From NCBI GenBank assembly GCA_002077065.1, contig NAJO01000003.1, positions 682,001 through 746,000 of the forward strand: 64,000 nucleotides of DNA, read 5' to 3'. This DNA is from Cryoendolithus antarcticus. Taxonomy: Eukaryota > Ascomycota > Dothideomycetes > Cladosporiales > Cladosporiaceae. Both the position numbers and the translations under genes were made by a program. This document shows positions 21,797 through 33,332 of the stretch, piece by piece (position 1 is the first letter of the stretch; each line of letters starts with the position of its first letter). The notes under the pieces are model-generated. The model was not told the DNA's origin and did not search any database. It was given only the letters and a program-made list of their open reading frames with translations.

Positions 21797-23134
21797 ATGA
21801 TGGACACTTCGACGACGCGGATACTCGTCACAGGTGCTAATAGGCAAGCAATTCCCACAGCTTCGTGGCAGTCACTGGACTGACAGGTAGGTCTTGTCTG
21901 CAGTGGTCTCGGCTTTACAATATGCTGTCGTCTTATAGACGAGTTCCTTCATTCTCGTCCACATTCAGAGAAGCTACATCTACTGTTCTCTACGCGCGAT
22001 GCCAGAAAGAGCGAGGATACGCGCAAACGATTGTCCGAGCACCTCCGCAACGGAGGCGGCGGACGAAGAGGCAGCGATGACCCTGCAGTGCTACAACGAG
22101 TGAAGCTTGAGGGCGTGTCAGTCGATCTGACCCAGCTACGCACCGTCAAGGAGCTGGCAGAGGAGTTGCTAAGGAAAGGCGAGAAGCTGGACAGGGTCAT
22201 ATGCAACGCGGGAATTGGCGGCTGGTTGGGCACAGATTTCCTAGCAGGTACCCTTGCCCTGATCAAGAACCCCATCCAGGCAGCAACCTACCCATTGTTT
22301 CAAATATCGGACGTCGGCGCACTCGCGGTGCAGCGAGACGCCTCCTCTCTCCTCAAGCCGGACGAGAAGCAGCTACCACCGATGGGTCAAGTGTTTACGG
22401 CGAATCTGTTCGGACACTATCTGCTTCTGCACTGGCTTATGCCGATTTTGATGCCATCAAGTCGCCTGATCTGGATCACCTCGACCACCTGCCTCGCCCG
22501 GTTTTTCTCGCTGCAAGACCCGCAGTGCATCGCATCGACGGAAGCCTATGAGTCGAGCAAGCGGCTTACAGATCTCTTGATTCTGACCTCCAATCTGCCT
22601 TCCACAGCGCCATATACCTCGAAGTACCTCTCCTCAGGCAATGGAAGTGCCGCCCCGAAGATGTACACGACCCACCCCGGCATCCTCAAGACCAACATTG
22701 CCCCCGTGCCATGGTTCCTAGATCTCATGAACCTCCTCACGCTCTACCTTGTGCGCTTGCTTGGCAGCCCATGGCACCCAGTCACACCTTATCCCGGCGC
22801 CTCCTCAGCTGTCTTCTGCGCGCTCGCCCCCTCAATACAGCTCGACGACGTGGAAGAAAAAGACGGCAAAGGCAAATGGGGAAGCGCCGTGGGTCGGCTA
22901 GGTGGGGACAGTGTGCGGAGGACGGAAGTGCAGGGATGGGGGTTCTGCGGGAAAATTGGCGTTGTGCCGGAGGGAAGTGTGGATTTGAAGGCTTCGCGGT
23001 GGCCAAATTGGAATGCTCTGGATGCGGAGGCGAGGGAGGAGTTTGAGGTGACGGGAAGAGAGGGTTGGAGGTACATGGAGGAATTAAGAGAAGAGTGGGA
23101 GGAGAGACTTGGGCCGCTGAGGTCGGAGCCTTGA
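21797..23134 (+). CDS. erg27: 3-keto-steroid reductase (ergosterol pathway)
   Basis: Short-chain dehydrogenase that reduces the C3 ketone during C4 demethylation in ergosterol synthesis, acting at the ER with Erg25, Erg26 and Erg28. Exon 1 (21797-21843) encodes MMDTSTTRILVTGAN; exon 2 (21904-23134) completes S-G-L-G of the cofactor motif TGxxSGxG. The joining 60-nt intron has a GC donor (ag|GCAAGC) and an ordinary AG; any GT donor nearby destroys the motif. Further SDR features are CNAGIG, and Y-E-S-S-K as the YxxxK catalytic pair. After it, THPGILKTNI and a membrane-like NLLTLYLVRLL are typical for Erg27. 425 residues. The last 130 residues are charged. Intact reading frame. Confidence 0.92.
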
Positions 23135-23689
23135 CCACAAGCTGTTGTGACGTCCCTCCATCCGCTATCCTGCTGGGCATCACACGAGCAATACTCGAGA
23201 AAAGAAACATGCACAAGTAGGTCCCTCAGCTTGAAGGGAACGTGGACACCATGTTCATCCTGTGCGCACGAGGAATCGCGTGATTTGGGCCTCTTCGAGT
23301 GTGCGCTCTTCGATCATTCCCTTGCTCGCCGCCAGGCTTACCTGATGTTACATGTTGCCCTCATGCAACCGCGCTCGCAAGTTCCCTTCCAGGAAGGCGC
23401 GACACGACGTCCAGTAAGTGTTTTGTTCCTTCCGAAGCTGAAGGTGGAACTCTTCAGAGACCGCTTGAAGCATATTCCATGTTTCCAGCAGCTTGACGAA
23501 GTCAAGAATGGAGGGACATGACAATGCGTTCCCAGCGCAAGATCAGTCACTGCGTACATCCTCTCGTATGTACGACACTCGAAAGCCCACCAAGGTCGCC
23601 CACGAATGCCGTGTCCACGAAGCTCCCCAAAATCAGTTGGTCACCGATCAGCTCGCACGAGTGAGTCTCCCGTCGTAGAACCTACTCAG
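23135..23689. other. Upstream region of the metalloprotease-like gene, probable first exon unresolved
   Basis: About 555 bases. A frame beginning ATG 23519 (MTMRSQRK...) reaches a donor GTGAGT at 23660 in a phase that fits the exon starting at 23690, but the implied intron is only 30 nt, too short for confidence. Alternative donors are weak. I see nothing else. Confidence 0.3.
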
Positions 23690-24902
23690 TACTGCGAGCG
23701 AATTGGAAATCGACCTTCATCCGGCTTTCGATGTAAATTTCATCGACGTCCACTCTGTGGAAGACACGCGCGAGAAATACGACACAGCCATAGAGAACCT
23801 TCGGAAGGCGAACACTGGAGAAATACCGGGATGTAAGAAGTGCCTTGAAGAGAATGTAGCGGGTCTGCGAGAAGAGTTGGATCTCAGTGTGCACGGTGAC
23901 AGAGACGACATACTTATGGCTGTCCGCCCGGCGTTTCAGCTCGCTTCTGCGATCTTGCAAGATCTTTCGCAACTGGCTTTCTGGCACGGGCTCATGGTTG
24001 CGGGTCAGGACTTTGACGGCAACGCCACCACCGAACACCCGCACCGTACCTTCTACGCAAAGGATGCTCTAAGTGTGTTGGAACAGAAGGAGACGCTGGA
24101 CTGGCTTGAGCGCCTTGGGAAAGGTGTCTTCGTCGCCTTCGAAGTCTTAGACCCCAGTGACCTTCGTGAGACGTGGTGTCAGCCTATGAACTTTGTCGAC
24201 GTTCTCGAGACGGATGAGAAGTACTGCAAAGAATTGCGCGAATGGGCTGCGGTAATAAGACTGCCGGCCAGCGAGCGCCAGATCCATGCGCACATCGCAC
24301 TAGACAGGGCATCACTACTGCGTCCTTGCCCGGCATGGGAACAGATAAAGGCCGCGGATCTGCAGAAGGCCTGGTTCCATATCGCGACCACCTTGCTGCA
24401 TGAGCTTGCACACGCTGCGGTGAATTTTGCGTACCGTGGCCGGTTGAAGAAAGGATGCAGAGTGTCACAAGTCTTCTTCATGGCAGAGCCCTGTGCTGAA
24501 GCAGGCTTTGCGTACGAGACATATGTCTTTGGCGGCGTACCTTGTGTTCGCTATTACGGCTCAGATACGTGGGTGAAGTTCAACTCTTGGCCAAGTCAAG
24601 CTATTTGTCGGCAGTACGAGGAGGAGACAGAGAATGGCCTACGCAAAGGCATCACCGAAAGCGGTGACGTTCCCGAGAACACGTCTTACTTCAGGACGCC
24701 TTGGGATGAGGTCGGTCGTTTCTTCGAGGCTAGCTTTTGGGGCGCGAACGACGAGGACGGGCAGGGGGTGCATCTGAAGCTTGCAAGTTGCTGCGGGTAC
24801 GAGGTGTCCAAGGAAGCAGCCGACAAGGCACGCGAGGAGAGCAAGAAGAACAGATGTCAGCATGCGAAGGAAGTCCTAGAGGTAGAAGGAGTGGCCAAAT
24901 AG
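23690..24902 (+). CDS. HELAH-motif metalloprotease-like protein, copy 1 (open frame)
   Basis: The frame from 23690 to the stop at 24900-24902 encodes 403 residues; the first codon of the open frame is not ATG and a TAG lies upstream, so a short 5' exon is missing. Residue order: charged N-terminus, AVRPAFQLASAIL...LAFWHGL (~80-100), a middle domain with LDWLERLGKGVFVAFE, then TTLLHELAH (HExxH at 24399-24413), AEPCAEAGFAYETYVFGG and a C-terminal FFEASFWG...LASCCGY. HExxH is followed after exactly 28 residues by Glu, the gluzincin-type layout for a zinc metalloprotease. Two further copies at 45-48 kb share the same blocks and spacing. No signal peptide or membrane segment. Substrate unknown; I do not recognise a named family. 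Of the three copies, this is the only one without an internal stop. Confidence 0.7.
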
Positions 24903-25325
24903 GACTCGCCAGCCAGAATCCCATAAATGCATGAAAGACTACTGCACTTACTCAAGGGTGCCTTTGGCCCAACTGCGGCTCTGTCAGTCATGTCACGGTA
25001 TCCACACACAGCCTGCATGGATTCAGCGAAGTGCCATTGGTTATCGATCCATGCTAAGTCGTCGAACCCCCCCCCTCATGGCCGGCGAACACCGTCGCTG
25101 GCATACTGTAGTGGAAAGCGTGATTGTTACTACTGTACATCACTGTGAAGTCTGCAACTCGGCACTCGATTGCCGAACATCCCGATCTAGCCGACCTCGC
25201 ACGTCACGCTCCTCTTCCACCTCGATCGTGCCGTTAGCCGTCTGGACACACCAGCGACATCTCCCTTCCGTACGCCAAGATGCTTCTACCTATCTGCTCT
25301 CTCGCTCTTGTGAGAGCGAAGTCGT
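24903..25325. promoter_or_regulatory. Upstream region of the MFS transporter gene
   Basis: About 420 bases with no supported gene. A run of nine C at 25068-25076 is the only low-complexity feature. Presumably promoter and leader of the transporter. Confidence 0.3.
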
Positions 25326-26989
25326 ATGGCGTTGTCGCGACGGCTTTCCACGGCCACGGACACGGCTGACGACAAGCTTGACGACGAGGACAAGCTTGCA
25401 GAGCCAAGTAGTCTTGGCACACCGGTTCTGGACCTCGCACAAGATGGACATAACACAGCACCAGTCTTGAAGCCTCAGGATGGCGCCGACGTGGAGAAGT
25501 CCGCCGAATCATCACTTCACGATGGGCCCGACCCCTACCTTGTCGCCTTCTCCCCTAACGATCCGCTCAACCCCCGGAACTTCCCAACCTCAAGAAAGGC
25601 GTTCATAACCTTTCAACTCGGCATGCTAGCCCTTGCTGGCAGTCTAGGCTCCTCGATCATAGCCCCAGCCGAACCACGCATAGCCCGATATCTCCACCTC
25701 ACCCACGAGACCACAGTCCTGACAGTAGCTCTGTACGTTCTAGGCTTCGCGTTCGGACCATCTCTCTGGGCTCCGATCTCCGAAACGTATGGTCGGAAGA
25801 TCAGCATGCTTCCGCCGGTGCTGGCATTGTCGGTCATGAGCGTCGGAACTGGATTCAGTCGAAACGCAGCAGCGCTCTTCTTGACGAGGTTCTTTGGTGG
25901 TGTGTTCGCGAGTGCGCCCATCTCGAATGTCAGTGCTGCATTGGGAGATATGTATGAGCCTAGCGCGAGAGGTATCGCAGTGACGTTTTACGCTGTATGC
26001 GTCTGCGGAGGTCCGACGTTGGGACCTGTCATTGGGTCGGCTGTGACAGTTACTAGAGGATTGGGTTGGCGGTGGACGGAGTTCATCGAGGCGATCTGGG
26101 CCGCGAGTGTGTTTCTGTTAGCGCTCGTGTTCATGCCAGAATTGTACCCACCTGTCCTGCTCAAGCGAAAGGCAGAGCAGATGCGCAAGGAGACCGGGAA
26201 CGAACGTTACTGGCACCCCCACGAGGTTGTGAAGATGACGCTGAACAATATTTTGACCAAGCATCTCTCGAGACCGCTGCGGATGTTCTTCACCGAGCCG
26301 ATGGTGACTTGCATCGCGATATACGCGTCCTTCGTGTACGGCCTGCTATACCTGACCTTGGAGGTCTTCCCGATCGTGTACCGAGAGCACAGACATATGG
26401 GCGAGGTGCAGTCAACGCTGCCCTTCCTCGGACTGCTGGTCGGCGTCATCAGCGCCATGGGCATCAATCTGGGCAACCAGCCGCGATACTACAGGATCGT
26501 TGCAGCGAACAAAGGTCGAGCAGTCCCGGAAGCCAGGTTGCCTCCAATGGTTTTGGGAGGCGTACTATTCGTGATAGGCATCTTCTGGTTCGGCTGGACT
26601 GCAGATCCGAAGTTCCATTGGGCCATTCCGACTGTCGCGACCGTCTTCATTGGGGCAGGCTTCAACGTGATCTTCCAACAGTGCATCAACTTCCTCGTCG
26701 ATACATACGCACTTTTCGCCGCATCAGCTGTATCAGCTAACACGGTGCTCAGATCTTTCAGCGCTTGGTACGTAGACGTGCCGGCGAAGAAACCATTGCA
26801 GAAGCTGACATCTCTCTTAGTGCACTGCCATTGGTGGCTAGACCCATGTTCCTCACGCTTGGCGTGGGACCAGCATGTAGCATACTGGGCGGAGTGGCGA
26901 TCTTGTCCCTGCCAGTACCTTTCGTCTTCATGAAATACGGGCTCAGGCTGCGGAAACTGTCGAAGTTCGCTCCAGTCGTGGACGACTGA
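25326..26989 (+). CDS. MFS transporter, DHA1 drug/polyamine:H+ antiporter type
   Basis: Plasma-membrane efflux protein. Exon 1 25326-26767 and exon 2 26821-26989, 53-nt intron (gtacgt...ctcttag, phase 2), 536 residues. A hydrophilic N-terminus ends with NDPLNPRNFPTSRK, the usual entry to TM1 in fungal DHA1 members. Twelve hydrophobic segments can be followed, with the motif-A-like loop (LWAPISETYGRK) after TM2 and motif-C-type GGPTLGPVIGSAV in TM5. Exon 2 supplies ...ALPLVARPMFLTLGVGPACS, TM12 and a basic tail. Substrate cannot be read from sequence; Tpo, Flr1 and fungicide exporters belong to this family. Convergent with the CorA-like gene, 27 bases away. Confidence 0.9.
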
Positions 26990-27016
26990 CGCCCAGATAG
27001 ACCATCGTCGGAACGT

Positions 27017-28339
27017 TCAGGCGTTGCCCTTCTCGGGCGTAGTGTCAAAGACATGCATCTCCACAGTCTCATGATCTTGAGCTTGACGCTGTTCCACAGC
27101 ATGCGGTTCACCAGTCTCTGCATCGCGAAATTCCAGATCACCTCTCCCACTTATCATGTCCAGCACATTACCTCGCTTCCGCATCCGCCTCAGCCAGACC
27201 CACCAAACTCCCAGGACTCCGATCGTCAACGGCACAGTCACGACGAAGTAAACCCAAATCCACTTCCACCCTAGATTCTGAAACATGCCCATGCCGAAGA
27301 TGCCTGCTACAGCTGTCCCAGGTAAGAAACACATCGTCAGCACAGCAATGACCCGCATGCTCGCCGCATCACTTAGCGTAGCCTCAGCAATCCGCTGACT
27401 GCTTTCTGCGACTTCGAGATGCAGAGTCTGATTGCGCTGGTGGATGAGCGTGTTGATAGTCTCGCGTGCGGCGGAGATGCGGGCAGGTAGGGCTGTGAGG
27501 TCGAAGGTCCGGGACTCGATGGTGTTTCGGAGGGGTGAGAGTGGGGCATAGGGTGTATGAAAGCCGTAGCGAGAAGCAGAGTAGAGTGATTGAATTGCAG
27601 ACAGAGTCTGGGATTCGAAGTTTGCGCGTCGATGGAGCACATGAAGCCGCGTTGAGAGGGTGTGGAGGGCGTGATTCAATGCTTGGAGGTTTGGCTCGTG
27701 GGACCGAGTGGGCGGAGCAAAGAGAGCCGTCTCGATTTCGGATAGCTTTGAGGTGACGGCGTTCAGCTGGGTGGAAAGCCATGCTACATGACGGCGCAGG
27801 AAGGCCGTAGGGACCGCAACAATCTGCAGTCCAGTAGAGCGCCATCCAGATTGAGGAAGCGTCGTATCATCCAGCAAATCCGCCGGATCAAAGATTGCCT
27901 CCCGCTTGCCATCAAAAGACAGCGTCGAGAAGCAATACACGCCCTTCACAGCCGTCCCTCGTCTCGACAACGCGAATGAACAAAACGGCCCATCGTCCCT
28001 CGGCGTCTGCAGAATAAATCTACAGTCTTCGCCTGGAAATGAGGCTACGCCTCCAGACTGGCTGGCAGCGAGATCAGTATATACGCCGCTTCCCCAGATC
28101 GCATGTTCGACAGATTCGCGGGTCCAGGGGGGCGCGAAGTCGTGCGAGCCATGGGAAAGGTGGACGGTGAGAAGACGGATGGAAGCTAGTGAGGCTTCTG
28201 GGTGCGCGATTAGGAAGTCGTGAGCTTCCTTGCCTGTGGACAGTTCGTGAATCTGTGGAGTCTTGTCGTCGCCGTCGCGGCACATGTAGTCTATACCAAC
28301 GCACGTTGATGGGTTGGAGGGTGCGAATGGGGAGTCCAT
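27017..28339 (-). CDS. CorA-like divalent-metal transporter, divergent
   Basis: Single exon, 440 residues, start ATG at 28339. The N-terminal ~290 residues form the soluble domain, followed by a long helix (NTLIHQRNQTLHLEVAESSQ) and two C-terminal membrane segments: MRVIAVLTMCFLPGTAVAG and WIWVYFVVTVPLTIGVLGV, the CorA architecture (funnel helix then TM1 and TM2). The loop after TM1 reads GMGMFQN rather than the canonical GMN, so Mg2+ selectivity should not be assumed; fungal CorA-like proteins with altered loops are common. A charged C-tail follows. No sign of damage. Confidence 0.85.
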   Translation of the reverse strand: MDSPFAPSNPSTCVGIDYMCRDGDDKTPQIHELSTGKEAHDFLIAHPEASLASIRLLTVHLSHGSHDFAPPWTRESVEHAIWGSGVYTDLAASQSGGVASFPGEDCRFILQTPRDDGPFCSFALSRRGTAVKGVYCFSTLSFDGKREAIFDPADLLDDTTLPQSGWRSTGLQIVAVPTAFLRRHVAWLSTQLNAVTSKLSEIETALFAPPTRSHEPNLQALNHALHTLSTRLHVLHRRANFESQTLSAIQSLYSASRYGFHTPYAPLSPLRNTIESRTFDLTALPARISAARETINTLIHQRNQTLHLEVAESSQRIAEATLSDAASMRVIAVLTMCFLPGTAVAGIFGMGMFQNLGWKWIWVYFVVTVPLTIGVLGVWWVWLRRMRKRGNVLDMISGRGDLEFRDAETGEPHAVEQRQAQDHETVEMHVFDTTPEKGNA

Positions 28340-28673
28340 GATTGCGATACCTCAGCAATTGCAAAGGCGATATTGTCTCACGTCTTGATGTACGAGACTC
28401 ACAGCATCAACAGAGTTGAACGACTACGGTGAGGGGCGGTCGTCGCACTGTGTACCGACAGGGGGTTGTAGCACGAGTTTGCGGTTGTGGCAGAGGTTCG
28501 TTACGCCACACCCGCGTGCCATCTTGCTTAGCATCTTGCGAACGGACGCAGCACATACACCTTGCGCGAAGACTGTTGCTATTCAAGTAGCCGATTCACC
28601 GGACTATCGCAAGGCTCAGCGTTCCCTGAGCTCATGCTCCCACTACGCTCCCAATCCTCCCGAGTTCCGTCCC
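28340..28673. other. Intergenic region between CorA-like and farnesyltransferase genes
   Basis: About 330 bases, promoter of the CorA-like gene on minus and 3' UTR of the farnesyltransferase gene. Nothing else seen. Confidence 0.3.
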
Positions 28674-30218
28674 TCATGCAGATTTCTCTCCCTCAATCTC
28701 AAACCCACAACTCGGAAACTTCTCCTTAAACCCCTCCACAACATCAAAAGGCATAACGTAAACCGGATGCACGAACCCCACCCTTCCACTCTCTTCAACA
28801 CCCATACCCGCCAGAACCTTCTTCTCCACACCCTCTGCCTTCCAGTTGAATCCCGCCATCAACCTCCCTCTCTCATCCCTCACCGGGCCCTCAGCATCAT
28901 AAGTATACTGATTCATAGCCGCCGACATCCCCGCCAACGCGTACGTAGTATGATACCCATCCGGCCTGGTAGAAGGTTTATCGCGCATCCCGCCTTTCTT
29001 GCCCGGCTGCTGAGAGCAAGTCAAAAGATAGCGAATGAGCGCTGCTTTATTCCATAGATCCTTGCCCTGGACTTCAGGCGCGTTTGGACCAAGGGCAGCT
29101 TGGAGGAGCGACCAGGTGCCCCCGATCCATTGGCTGTAGCAGGCGTCTACTAGCTTGTTTGTGCGGCCTGCGAAGCCTCCCTCCGGTGAAGTTTGCTGCG
29201 TTGCCATCCAGCGGAGGAGCGCAGGGAGGTCGAGATACTTCGAAACAATGATATGAGGGGCGTCGATCATGGCTAGGGTGCCTAGGGCGAGGAAGGCGTA
29301 GGCGCCATGGGCTTCGCTACAAGGTGGCGAGGCGCCGATGCCGCCTTCCCAGGTTTGCAGCGTTGAGATGTAGTCGCCTAGCTTGTCGTCGAAGCGTTGC
29401 AGGCCTGCTCTGCGGGCGGGCGAGGAGGGTGGCAACTCGAGAGGGAGGTTCAGGACTGTGATCATGATGAAAGCGCAGTACGCGCCGCGGACGTCTTCTT
29501 CGGCCTTCTCGGCCATGCGGAAGCCGCCATTGGGTTGCTTGAGTTTGCCGAGCCAGTGCCAGATTGTGCGGCGGTTGACGTGTTCTAGGGCATCTACCAT
29601 TGCTAGGGCGAGAACACAGGCGTAGGATGCGGCGCAGTGGCTTGTTTGGCCGTGGCCGCCGCCGAAGCCGCCGAGTGGGTTTTGCATTGGGCGGACGGTG
29701 TTGATTAGGCGGGAGCGGTATGGCATGACTGATTCGCCTAGGACTGTCAGGCCGGAGAAGCCCCAGTAAAAGACCCATGGGCGGGCGGCGTCTAGAGCTA
29801 TGTAGGCTGAGGGAAGATCGCCGAGGGAGGCATGGAGGAAGGCGGCATGTTGGGCGCGGCGGAGATGTGGTATGCCGTACTTGTTCAGAGGAAGATCCTG
29901 TGTATCTCCGCCGAGCAGGTGAGGAAGGCATTCGGCTTGGACTTTTGTGTATGCTTCTGATGTGGCGGTCTGGTGGTCTTCCGGGAAGAGATCGAGACAT
30001 GAAGGCACGAGCCAGGGTGGTATTGGCAGGTAGGATTTTGTGAGATGTTTGCCGGGGAAGGGGATGCCTTCGTCATCTGAGACCTCTTCGATTCTGACCT
30101 TCTCGTTCAGCTCGCCTGCGAGGCTGTCGTCATCCTTTGTGGGCGCCATAGTCAGATTGCGAGTACTAAACTTGACAGTCCGACGATGTGGGAGATGAGG
30201 CTTGATGTGGGTTGGCAT
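28674..30218 (-). CDS. ram1: Protein farnesyltransferase beta subunit
   Basis: Catalytic subunit that transfers farnesyl to CaaX proteins such as Ras, a-factor-type pheromones and lamins. Single exon, 514 residues from ATG 30218; a second ATG (MAPTKDDD) 23 codons in is also plausible. The alpha/alpha-barrel repeats are visible (GGFGGGHGQTSHCAASYA, PNGGFRMAEKAEEDVRGAYC, EGGIGASPPCSEAHGAYAF, EGGFAGRTNKLVDACYSQW). Zinc ligands Asp and Cys are present in LVDACYS and the His in GYHTTYALAG. The GGMRDKPSTRPDGYH segment is characteristic of FTase-beta rather than geranylgeranyltransferase. Partner alpha subunit is not in the window. Confidence 0.94.
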   Translation of the reverse strand: MPTHIKPHLPHRRTVKFSTRNLTMAPTKDDDSLAGELNEKVRIEEVSDDEGIPFPGKHLTKSYLPIPPWLVPSCLDLFPEDHQTATSEAYTKVQAECLPHLLGGDTQDLPLNKYGIPHLRRAQHAAFLHASLGDLPSAYIALDAARPWVFYWGFSGLTVLGESVMPYRSRLINTVRPMQNPLGGFGGGHGQTSHCAASYACVLALAMVDALEHVNRRTIWHWLGKLKQPNGGFRMAEKAEEDVRGAYCAFIMITVLNLPLELPPSSPARRAGLQRFDDKLGDYISTLQTWEGGIGASPPCSEAHGAYAFLALGTLAMIDAPHIIVSKYLDLPALLRWMATQQTSPEGGFAGRTNKLVDACYSQWIGGTWSLLQAALGPNAPEVQGKDLWNKAALIRYLLTCSQQPGKKGGMRDKPSTRPDGYHTTYALAGMSAAMNQYTYDAEGPVRDERGRLMAGFNWKAEGVEKKVLAGMGVEESGRVGFVHPVYVMPFDVVEGFKEKFPSCGFEIEGEKSA

Positions 30219-31055
30219 ATGTGGGCCTCAGGCGGTTAGTATTGTTCACCAGACATGCAAGGCTTGGTCTCACAGATCGACACAATGCCGTTGCTTCACT
30301 TCTAGTGACGTCGATACGATACCGGTCTAGAAGCTGCCTCAACGGCGGGGCTGGTTCGCCTTGGAAGCTGATGAATGCTTTGCGTGCTTCAGGATGGCTC
30401 GGGCAAGGATGAGGGTGATGCGTGAAGTGGGATGAGGTATGACAGAGGCAGGGGGAGCAGTCATGGAAGTACCTACCATATCACAGCGAATCAACACTAT
30501 GTGGTCGTTGTCGTCGGCGCCGTGGGCCAAACTTACGATGCAATGATGAATCCAACGTAGAGTTGCAGAAGGTACGACGGGGCCCAAGTCTTACGAGCAG
30601 CCCGTCATGCCGAATGGCTTGTGCGACCCGGGATATCAACCTTGGGATCGACGAATGCAACAGTACTGCGCCTTGTTGGTCAACAGTCAGGCTCCTGTCA
30701 CACTCCACGGTCGATTAGTGTTGTGATGCCTGAGTTGCTGTGCCTGCGAGATGTATGTCTCTGATCACGGCAGATGCATGGCGAAAGAGGATGTAATTAT
30801 GTAATCCGGGGAACTCCGGGCCGGATCTCACGTGTCACGACTTCCAGCACATCATCGTCGTCGCCGCGCATGTTCGCCGGGAACGTGAGAGCAGAGCGTC
30901 AACGATCGAATCACCCTTGTCCCACTCAGCACTCTTGGTTCACCGTTCACCATCTCATTCCTGTAGTGCATCCCATTCATTACCTACCTCCGGCTGGGCG
31001 TCCCATATAGCAACCCAGCGGCCTTGTCCGCGAACACATCGCCACTACCGCCAAC
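30219..31055. promoter_or_regulatory. Divergent promoter region of ram1 and yme1
   Basis: About 840 bases between two divergent housekeeping genes. Only short frames. Part must be promoter for both; no motif was assigned. Confidence 0.35.
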
Positions 31056-33332
31056 ATGGCCTCAACCCTTGAAGTCGTGCCACGGCTGGCATTACGAGCA
31101 GCACTGCGGAACCCAGCAATACGAAGAGCGGCGCCTATACGATCTCTCACGACAGCCAGCAGAACGGCATTCCGCGCTCCCAACAGCGCAACACGGCCAT
31201 CGTGCGTCAGTCTTGTGCAGCAGCGCACTCTCTTCGGCACATCATGGGGATCGGGCAATAACGGCAACAGCGGTGCCAGTCGGAACATGCTAGCATACCT
31301 CGAGCAGACTGCGAATAACAATCCAGGAAGCGCCACTGCACAGAATGCCTTCTACCAGGCACTCATCCGCGCCGGCATGCCCGAGATACTAGTCGAACGA
31401 TATCAGACGGGCAGGTTCGCTTCAAACACAGCCTGCGACATTGTCTATGCCAAAGCACTTGAGCGGATCGGAGCTGCCGAGAGTGGCTCGTTCGGCGCCG
31501 GCAACTTCGGTAACGGCGCAGTAGCAGGCATGGCAGGCAGGAACGGCCAGCAAATGCAAGGCGCAGGCAACGGCATGAGCAGTGAACAACTCCAGGCTGT
31601 TGGCCAGGCTATCTCGGCACGGTCGCAGGGCGGCAATGTCAGCATCTCGCGCAACGGGTCGGGAGCCAAGAACGAGCCTCTTTATGTTGTTGTCGACGAG
31701 AGCATGGGCAGCTACATATTCAAATGGGTCAAGTTCATCTTCGTCTTCGCGGCTTGCGGCTACGTCGCGCTTGTGGTCATCACTCTACTCATCGACGCAA
31801 CTGGACTCATGACCAAGCGAGGTGGCGCTCAAGACAAGGAGACCAAGCCTGAGCTGCAGACACAGCGCTTTGCCGATGTTCATGGTGTCGATGAGGCGAA
31901 GGAGGAGCTGCAAGAGGTTGTGGAATTCTTGAAGTCGCCCGAGAGCTTCGGATCGCTTGGTGGTAAGCTGCCCAAGGGTGTGCTGCTCTCAGGTCCTCCC
32001 GGCACTGGTAAGACGCTCCTCGCTCGTGCTGTTGCAGGCGAGGCAGGCGTACCTTTCTTCTACATGTCTGGCTCCGAGTTCGACGAGATCTACGTTGGTG
32101 TCGGTGCCAAGCGCGTCCGCGACCTCTTCACTGCTGCTCGTGCCAAAAGCCCAGCCATCATCTTCATCGATGAGCTTGACGCAGTAGGCGGCAAGCGTCA
32201 CGCCCGCGACGCTGCATACGCCAAGCAGACGCTCAATCAGCTGCTGACGGAGTTGGACGGCTTCGACCAGTCTTCTGGAGTGATTGTCATAGGCGCCACC
32301 AACTTCCCCGAATCCCTCGACAGCGCCCTCACTCGTCCCGGTCGTTTCGATCGCCTCGTCGATGTCTCTCTGCCAGATGCCCGCGGCCGCATTGCAATCA
32401 TCAATCACCACTTGAAGAACATCAAGGTCGGCGCCGACATCGACGCTACTGAGATCGCACGCGGCACACCAGGCTTCTCTGGCGCAGACCTCGAGAACAT
32501 CTGCAATCAAGCCGCTACGCACGCCTCAAAGCAGAAGAGTAAGCACGTCACACTCGCGGACATGATCTGGGCGAAGGACAAGATCCTGATGGGCGCCGAG
32601 GCAAAGAGCAAGGTCATCCAGCAAAAGGACAAAATCGCCACAGCATACCATGAAGCCGGACATGCGCTCGTCGCTATGCTCACAGCTGCTTCCGATCCGC
32701 TGTACAAAGCTACCATCATGCCTCGCGGTCATGCGCTGGGTGTTACCTTCCGGCTGCCGGAGATGGACAAGGTGTCCGTAACGCGGAAAGAAATTGAAGC
32801 TGATATTGACGTCTGCATGGGCGGCAAGGTAGCGGAGGAGATTATTTACGGCGTGGAGAACACCAGCACAGGCGCGAGCAGCGACATCCAACAAGCCACA
32901 CGGTCAGCCTACACCATGGTGACGAAGGCTGGTATGTCCGAACTCCTCGGCAACGTGGATCTCGAGCATCGCTACAAGGAGCTCTCGGCGCAGACGAAAC
33001 AGCAGATCGAGTCAGAAGTCCGGCGCTTCGTCGAGGAAGGCCGGAATCGCGTTTACACGCTACTGACAGACAACAAAGAGTCTCTGGAACGACTTGCCAA
33101 CGCGCTCGTGGAGTACGAGACGTTGAATAAGAGCGAGATGGAGGCTGTGGTCAGAGGCGAGCCTTTGCCGGATAAGCTAAAGATCAACCCTGGGGTGCCT
33201 ATCAAGATCCCCGAGCGGAAGCCGGCGAAGAATGGTGGGTTCGTTATGCCGACGTCTAGTAAGCCGCTGCAGAAGGCTGAGAGTATTGATGGGGAGGCGG
33301 ACGGTGGGGTATATCCGGTGGAGGGCGCGTAG
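31056..33332 (+). CDS. yme1: Mitochondrial i-AAA protease
   Basis: ATP-dependent zinc protease of the mitochondrial inner membrane facing the intermembrane space; removes misfolded and unassembled proteins. Single exon, 758 residues. The N-terminus is Arg/Ala-rich with no acidic residues for over 40 positions after the first few, a mitochondrial presequence. One membrane segment at about 223-250 ([19 protein letters not shown]). AAA module: Walker A GPPGTGKT at about 313, Walker [11 protein letters not shown] at about 368, sensor and SRH ([20 protein letters not shown]). The protease domain has HEAGH at about 532. C-terminus extends beyond yeast Yme1 by a Lys/Gly-rich tail. Single transmembrane segment separates it from m-AAA (Yta10/Yta12) proteins, which have two. 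Confidence 0.96.
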   Translation: MASTLEVVPRLALRAALRNPAIRRAAPIRSLTTASRTAFRAPNSATRPSCVSLVQQRTLFGTSWGSGNNGNSGASRNMLAYLEQTANNNPGSATAQNAFYQALIRAGMPEILVERYQTGRFASNTACDIVYAKALERIGAAESGSFGAGNFGNGAVAGMAGRNGQQMQGAGNGMSSEQLQAVGQAISARSQGGNVSISRNGSGAKNEPLYVVVDESMGSYIFKWVKFIFVFAACGYVALVVITLLIDATGLMTKRGGAQDKETKPELQTQRFADVHGVDEAKEELQEVVEFLKSPESFGSLGGKLPKGVLLSGPPGTGKTLLARAVAGEAGVPFFYMSGSEFDEIYVGVGAKRVRDLFTAARAKSPAIIFIDELDAVGGKRHARDAAYAKQTLNQLLTELDGFDQSSGVIVIGATNFPESLDSALTRPGRFDRLVDVSLPDARGRIAIINHHLKNIKVGADIDATEIARGTPGFSGADLENICNQAATHASKQKSKHVTLADMIWAKDKILMGAEAKSKVIQQKDKIATAYHEAGHALVAMLTAASDPLYKATIMPRGHALGVTFRLPEMDKVSVTRKEIEADIDVCMGGKVAEEIIYGVENTSTGASSDIQQATRSAYTMVTKAGMSELLGNVDLEHRYKELSAQTKQQIESEVRRFVEEGRNRVYTLLTDNKESLERLANALVEYETLNKSEMEAVVRGEPLPDKLKINPGVPIKIPERKPAKNGGFVMPTSSKPLQKAESIDGEADGGVYPVEGA

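Noticed and set aside
28416..29057. 213-codon plus-strand frame
   Set aside because: Largely antisense to the 3' end of the farnesyltransferase beta gene.
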